Source: UKL13-2 sp040379385 (GTDB taxonomy: Bacteria; Pseudomonadota; Gammaproteobacteria; Burkholderiales; Usitatibacteraceae). Taken from it: 16,137 nucleotides of DNA. The notes under the pieces were generated by a model, which made no database searches, was not told the origin of the DNA, and was given only the letters and a program-made list of their open reading frames with translations. The stretch's first letter is position 1, and every line of letters begins with the position of its first letter. The stretch is from positions 1-16,137 of the forward strand of contig JBEILF010000049.1 of the NCBI GenBank assembly GCA_040379385.1. Reading direction: 5' to 3'. Shown here one piece after another: positions 13,198 through 16,137 of the stretch. The position numbers and the translations under genes were made by a program.

Positions 13198-14043
13198 TCA
13201 CGACTTCAACAGGTTCGACACGTCTTGCGCGTATCCCGCCAACTTTCGCTGCACCGCTTGTTTTTGCTTGGCGGTTGCGATCTGCAGCAATTCCACAGTG
13301 AGTAGTGCGACCAGCTGTTGTTGGGCCTCCCACTTCACACGATAATCTGCGGCGCGGCGCTGCTCGGGTGACAGCAGCAACACGCGCAGCTCCCTCGCAA
13401 GGACGGCACTATCGGCATTGTTCTTGAGCAGCGCAACCAAACTCGCCTGCCAACGCTTGCGATCCGCCAAGCGCAGCTCTTCCGAAAATGGCATCTCTTC
13501 AAGCCGTGTTTTCAACAGCTCAAGTTGCTCCGGGCTCAGACGGCCGAACCAGCCTTCAAAACGGCCAACATAACGCTCGACCCGTTTGCGCCGGCGCTCT
13601 TCCAGCCCGAGCTTCAGCTCGTTGGCAAGCTTCTCATTATCGGACGCCAGTTTTCGTTCAAGAAAGGCAATCTGCCTCGGCTCGAGCAGTTGGAGAAAGC
13701 CGACGAGGTCGGGTATAGCCTTCTCGGCAAGACGCTCTGCGGCCAAACGACTCTGACCGTAAAACAGATCGATATGCTCAATCGCAAGCGGGCGCACAAC
13801 TTGTTCGTGCGCATCGCTTAGTAATTTTTGATAGATGGGCAACTCACTTGCACGATGCCAATCAACCAAGTTCTCGACGCGCAGCTTGAGCCATGCGCGT
13901 TGCGGGCTAGTCAGATCAAACCAATCATCTGCCACATAGGCCACCGCTGTCGGTGCATTATTGTAAACAAGATTGACCACGCCGCAGGCGCTGAGCGTAG
14001 CCAGGAGCAAAATTCCTACGATAATGATGCGGGCTGTTTTCAT
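13198..14043 (-). CDS. DUF6279-type lipoprotein
   Basis: The product has 281 residues. It begins with a clear lipoprotein signal: MKTAR, then a hydrophobic stretch IIIVGILLLATL, then the lipobox LSAC with the lipidated Cys at residue 20. The mature part is highly helical and rich in Arg, Glu and Leu. It has the family pattern VNLVYNNAP, then DLTSPQRAWLKLRV, then WHRASELPIYQKLL, and later RLSPEQLELLKTRL and LLSPEQRRAADYR. This agrees with the betaproteobacterial DUF6279 lipoproteins as I remember them; their function is unknown. It is presumably anchored in the outer membrane facing the periplasm, since no Asp follows Cys20 (the next residue is Gly). The ATG at 14041-14043 gives a proper signal peptide. 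GGA directly abuts it, too close for a standard ribosome site. The longer frame upstream is rejected for lacking a signal. Confidence 0.8.
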   Translation of the reverse strand: MKTARIIIVGILLLATLSACGVVNLVYNNAPTAVAYVADDWFDLTSPQRAWLKLRVENLVDWHRASELPIYQKLLSDAHEQVVRPLAIEHIDLFYGQSRLAAERLAEKAIPDLVGFLQLLEPRQIAFLERKLASDNEKLANELKLGLEERRRKRVERYVGRFEGWFGRLSPEQLELLKTRLEEMPFSEELRLADRKRWQASLVALLKNNADSAVLARELRVLLLSPEQRRAADYRVKWEAQQQLVALLTVELLQIATAKQKQAVQRKLAGYAQDVSNLLKS

Positions 14044-14107
14044 TCCTATAATTTTAGCAAGCTCGTGCTGATGTCGTGCGAGTTTCCCTACGCCAAGAAA
14101 AACAACC

Positions 14108-14572
14108 ATGCCCAAATTCTTGAAAGCTGTGCGTCTCGATGATTCGGATGCAGAACTGTACAAAACAAGTGCCGCTTGCGATGAAGACGAATGGGTATGT
14201 ACCGGCGGCTTCACCGTGTGTAACTTGGCTGAGGGTTATCGCTGCAATCCGCGCTGCTACTGCGACGAATCCTTCTTGTCGATCAGCCGTTGTGCCCGCG
14301 TGACACTGGCCGAAGTTGTTAACGTCACAAATGCGGATCTCGAAATCTTCAAGGATCAGCTCGCCCAGCATCTGCTCTTCGACTGGAAAGCGCCCGACTA
14401 CCAGACCGCGCGCGCGGTTGCCGAAGAAGAAATCGACTACACGGCGGAAACGGCAGCCGCGTTTCCCACCGACGTGTGGATTAGCGTAAAACGCTCACCT
14501 GGGGACGATGGGGTGATCGCCGAGAAGTACGATCAGTATGAGCGGCTGATGATCGGCGCGCACAAACTCTAA
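14108..14572 (+). CDS. Small uncharacterised protein with cysteine cluster (possibly DUF6505-like)
   Basis: The product has 154 residues with no signal peptide or membrane segment, and is acidic overall. The N-terminus MPKFLKAVRLDDSDAELY, the GGFTV segment, SFLSISRCARVTLAEVVNV and the C-terminal region with DVWISVKR recall a family of short alphaproteobacterial proteins filed as DUF6505, from memory. I know no function for it. Unusual here are seven cysteines between residues 24 and 62, four of them in VCNLAEGYRCNPRCYC. Such spacing could bind a metal or form disulfides, but may simply be lineage noise. The ATG at 14108 is preceded by AAGAAAAAC, a weak ribosome site. It is divergent from the lipoprotein gene (64 nt) and convergent with the Nudix gene (7 nt). 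Confidence 0.72.
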   Translation: MPKFLKAVRLDDSDAELYKTSAACDEDEWVCTGGFTVCNLAEGYRCNPRCYCDESFLSISRCARVTLAEVVNVTNADLEIFKDQLAQHLLFDWKAPDYQTARAVAEEEIDYTAETAAAFPTDVWISVKRSPGDDGVIAEKYDQYERLMIGAHKL

Positions 14573-14574
14573 AT

Positions 14575-14593
14575 CAGACTCAAGCTGAGTCTG
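14575..14593. terminator. Perfect hairpin at the convergent ends of two genes
   Basis: CAGACTC (14575-14581) and GAGTCTG (14587-14593) form a perfect 7-bp stem with a 5-nt loop. It starts 2 nt after the stop of the small plus-strand gene and overlaps the last codons and stop of the Nudix gene on the other strand. Being symmetrical, it could stop transcription from both sides. There is no T run. Confidence 0.45.
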
Positions 14594-15293
14594 GCACCAT
14601 GGTAATCGGCGGCGTCACGCTCCAACCTTCCGCGCGCGCGGCAACCCGTGAGAACGTAATCAACATTCCCGCAGTTGCACCCCAAATGTAACGCGGGCCA
14701 AATGGGATCGCATAGTAGCTGCGCATACGTCCTTTGTACATCGCTGACTCCCGCCGGTGGTTGGCTGGGTCGAGGAGAAACGGCGCGGGCACTTCGAACA
14801 CCTCCGCCACCTCCGACGGATCGGGCGCATATTGCAAGGGATCAGCAGACCAGCCGACTACCGGTGTGATGCGATAACCCGTGCCGGTTGTGTATTGAGG
14901 CAGTTCACCGATGATTTCCACGCCACGTCGATCAATACCCATTTCTTCTTCGGCCTCCCGCAGCGCGGTTGACGCCGCATTTTGATCACCCGGCTCAACC
15001 CTGCCGCCGGGAAAACTGATTTGTCCCGCATGCTCGGTCAGGTGGGTCGTTCGCTGGGTAAATACGACGGTGGGCACGGCGCGATTGACGACCAAAACAA
15101 GTACTGACGCGGGCTTTAGCGGACGGTCATCGGCCGCCAGCAATCGAGCCTCACCGTCATCGGCGAACCGCTCGTCGCCTGATTCGGCAAGCGCCGCGCC
15201 GCCCGTGAGCCACTGGACCAGCCGCGACTTCGTGATTGGCGTCAGCACCCGGTTGCCGGACGCGGTCTGTCGTGGGGACTGGCTATACTGCAT
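14580..15293 (-). CDS. CoA pyrophosphatase, Nudix family
   Basis: This enzyme likely hydrolyses coenzyme A (and derivatives) to 3',5'-ADP and phosphopantetheine, by analogy with NudL/NUDT7. The 237-residue product has the subgroup signature before the Nudix box, QRTTHLTEHAGQISFPGG (about 80-97). The Nudix box itself follows, ending ALREAEEEMGI at 110-120. The catalytic metal-binding glutamates of REAEEE are intact. The first half of the box has one extra residue, as is usual for this subgroup. The ATG at 15291-15293 is preferred over one at 15315-15317, because a perfect TATAAT lies between them and the additional residues are not family-like. The 53 N-terminal residues before the domain are poorly conserved. 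The gene is divergent from the GST gene across 44 nt. Confidence 0.92.
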   Translation of the reverse strand: MQYSQSPRQTASGNRVLTPITKSRLVQWLTGGAALAESGDERFADDGEARLLAADDRPLKPASVLVLVVNRAVPTVVFTQRTTHLTEHAGQISFPGGRVEPGDQNAASTALREAEEEMGIDRRGVEIIGELPQYTTGTGYRITPVVGWSADPLQYAPDPSEVAEVFEVPAPFLLDPANHRRESAMYKGRMRSYYAIPFGPRYIWGATAGMLITFSRVAARAEGWSVTPPITMVPDSA

Positions 15294-15299
15294 GCCTGT

Positions 15300-15305
15300 A
15301 TTATA
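15300..15305 (-). promoter_or_regulatory. -10 box implying a leaderless Nudix transcript
   Basis: TATAAT on the minus strand ends 7 nt before the A of the ATG at 15293, so transcription would be expected to start at or next to the start codon. No ribosome-binding site fits in that space. A matching -35 hexamer at 16-18 bp is not recognisable, which lowers confidence. Confidence 0.4.
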
Positions 15306-15337
15306 AAGTCCACCCATGGCAGCAGCATGACATCAAC

Positions 15338-15976
15338 ATGATCGTCTACGATTACTTCCGCTCGTCCGCCTCTTTTAGACTGCGCATTGCGCTCAATTTA
15401 AAAGGGCTGCAGCCGCAGCGGCGTTATGTGCATCTGGCAAAGGGCGAACAGCGCTCGACCGACTATAAGGCCCTTAACCCGCAGGGGTTTGTGCCGTTTC
15501 TCATCGACGATGAGTTTTCGCTTTCGCAGTCGTTGGCGATGATTGAGTACCTCGACGAGAAGTACCCAAATCCGCCATTACTGCCAAACAACATCGAAGA
15601 GCGCGCGACGGTACGCCAGATTGCACAGTTAATCGCCTGCGATATCCATCCGCTCAACAACACGCGTATTCTCGGCTACTTGAGCAACGAGTTAAAACTC
15701 GGCGACGCGGCTAAAACGCAGTGGTACTGCAAGTGGATCCACGAAGGATTTACCGCGCTGGAAACGATGCTTGCAAATCGGAAGGGCGCGTCACTGTTTT
15801 GCGTCGGGGATACACCCACCATCGCGGATATTTGCCTTGTGCCGCAAGTCACCAATGCAAACCGGTTTGCGTGTTCGCTTGACGCCTTCCCCATCATCAT
15901 GGGCATTTATCACCGCGCCATGGCTTTGCCTGCCTTCGATGCCGCCCAGCCGCTCAAGCAGCCCGATGCCGAATAA
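15338..15976 (+). CDS. maiA: Maleylacetoacetate isomerase / zeta-class glutathione S-transferase
   Basis: Zeta-class GSTs isomerise maleylacetoacetate to fumarylacetoacetate in tyrosine or homogentisate catabolism, using glutathione. The 212-residue protein has the class signature YFRSSASFRLRIALNLKG at 6-23. In it the eukaryotic SSC motif is SSA, as in many bacterial members, with the serines kept. It also has the cis-proline at 53 (VPF), the glutathione contact QS at 64-65, and the zeta marker DIHPLNNTRIL at 102-112. The C-terminal all-alpha domain is complete. The ATG at 15338-15340 gives the standard N-terminus; no Shine-Dalgarno is seen. No homogentisate dioxygenase or fumarylacetoacetase gene is nearby, so the exact substrate is inferred. 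The last five codons (QPDAE) are part of the first unit of the 43-bp repeat array. Confidence 0.88.
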   Translation: MIVYDYFRSSASFRLRIALNLKGLQPQRRYVHLAKGEQRSTDYKALNPQGFVPFLIDDEFSLSQSLAMIEYLDEKYPNPPLLPNNIEERATVRQIAQLIACDIHPLNNTRILGYLSNELKLGDAAKTQWYCKWIHEGFTALETMLANRKGASLFCVGDTPTIADICLVPQVTNANRFACSLDAFPIIMGIYHRAMALPAFDAAQPLKQPDAE

Positions 15977-16137
15977 GCGTCGGGACTGCGGCCATATCCG
16001 GCAGCCCGATGCCGAATAAGCGTCGGCACTGCGGCCACACCCGGCAGCCCGATGCCGAATAAGCGTCGGGACTACGGCCATATCCGGCAGCCCGATGCCG
16101 AATAAGCGTCGGCACTGCGCCAACCTCCGGCAGCCCG
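15958..16137. repeat. 43-bp REP-like tandem array, running off the window
   Basis: Four complete 43-bp units (15958-16000, 16001-16043, 16044-16086, 16087-16129) and the first 8 nt of a fifth are present. The first 26 bases of every unit are identical, including CCCGATGCCGAATAAGCGTC. The remainder falls into two alternating types: units 1 and 3 read GGGACT then CATATCCG, while units 2 and 4 read GCACTG and diverge later. GCCGAATAAGC can pair imperfectly with GCCATATCCGGC across the junction to the next unit, a stem-loop like the REP/BIME sequences of enterobacteria. The array starts inside the 3' end of maiA and supplies its stop codon. Confidence 0.9.

Noticed and set aside
15958..16137. CRISPR array
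   Set aside because: The 43-bp units abut each other without unique spacers and differ by point changes, so this is a tandem array.

Overview
This window looks like ordinary chromosomal DNA from a betaproteobacterium, probably a lineage without a close cultured relative. Three things point that way. There is a PHA-granule pair, an intracellular depolymerase with a PhaM-like protein. The Fe-S carrier gene apbC/mrp is divergent from metG and leads towards dcd. There is also a DUF6279-type lipoprotein. The assignment rests on gene content and remembered family resemblance, not on a search. I see no phage, transposase, integrase, CRISPR array, tRNA or rRNA.

Layout. (1) 1-3303, all minus strand: apbC/mrp, a TPR_5 protein, a DUF1330 protein, dcd, then the N-terminal two fifths or so of gltX, which runs off the left edge. 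A 195-nt gap before gltX holds a perfect 12-bp inverted repeat. (2) 3304-6644, plus strand: metG behind a pyrimidine-rich leader with 14-bp repeats, a small GGQ release-factor-like protein, and an acylphosphatase overlapping it by a GTGA junction. (3) 6645-6999: a 355-nt convergent gap with no credible gene but many inverted repeats. (4) 7000-10191, minus strand: a GbsR/MarR-type regulator followed by cydA and cydB of the short-Q-loop (CIO-like) bd oxidase. A near-consensus promoter has a perfect 18-bp palindrome over its start site. (5) 10203-11977, minus strand: phaZ then phaM, end to start with no gap, closed by a strong hairpin. (6) 12190-13155, plus: proline iminopeptidase. (7) 13198-14043, minus: a lipoprotein. 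(8) 14108-14572, plus: a small protein with an unusual cysteine cluster. (9) 14580-15293, minus: a Nudix CoA pyrophosphatase. (10) 15338-15976, plus: a zeta-class GST/maleylacetoacetate isomerase. Its last codons are the first unit of a 43-bp REP-like tandem array that leaves the window on the right.

How the genes work together. Most are housekeeping: two aminoacyl-tRNA synthetases, dUTP supply through dcd, Fe-S cluster delivery and probable ribosome rescue. The accessory physiology is respiration under low oxygen or respiratory inhibition (bd oxidase) and carbon storage turnover (PhaZ/PhaM).

Several genes (gltX, metG, gbsR, pip, maiA) have no clear Shine-Dalgarno sequence. The leaders of three of them are strongly pyrimidine-rich instead. 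I did not find a convincing new multi-gene system. The best leads are the REP-like array invading a gene end, the palindromic operator of the bd-oxidase operon, the hairpin-dense convergent gap and the cysteine-cluster protein.
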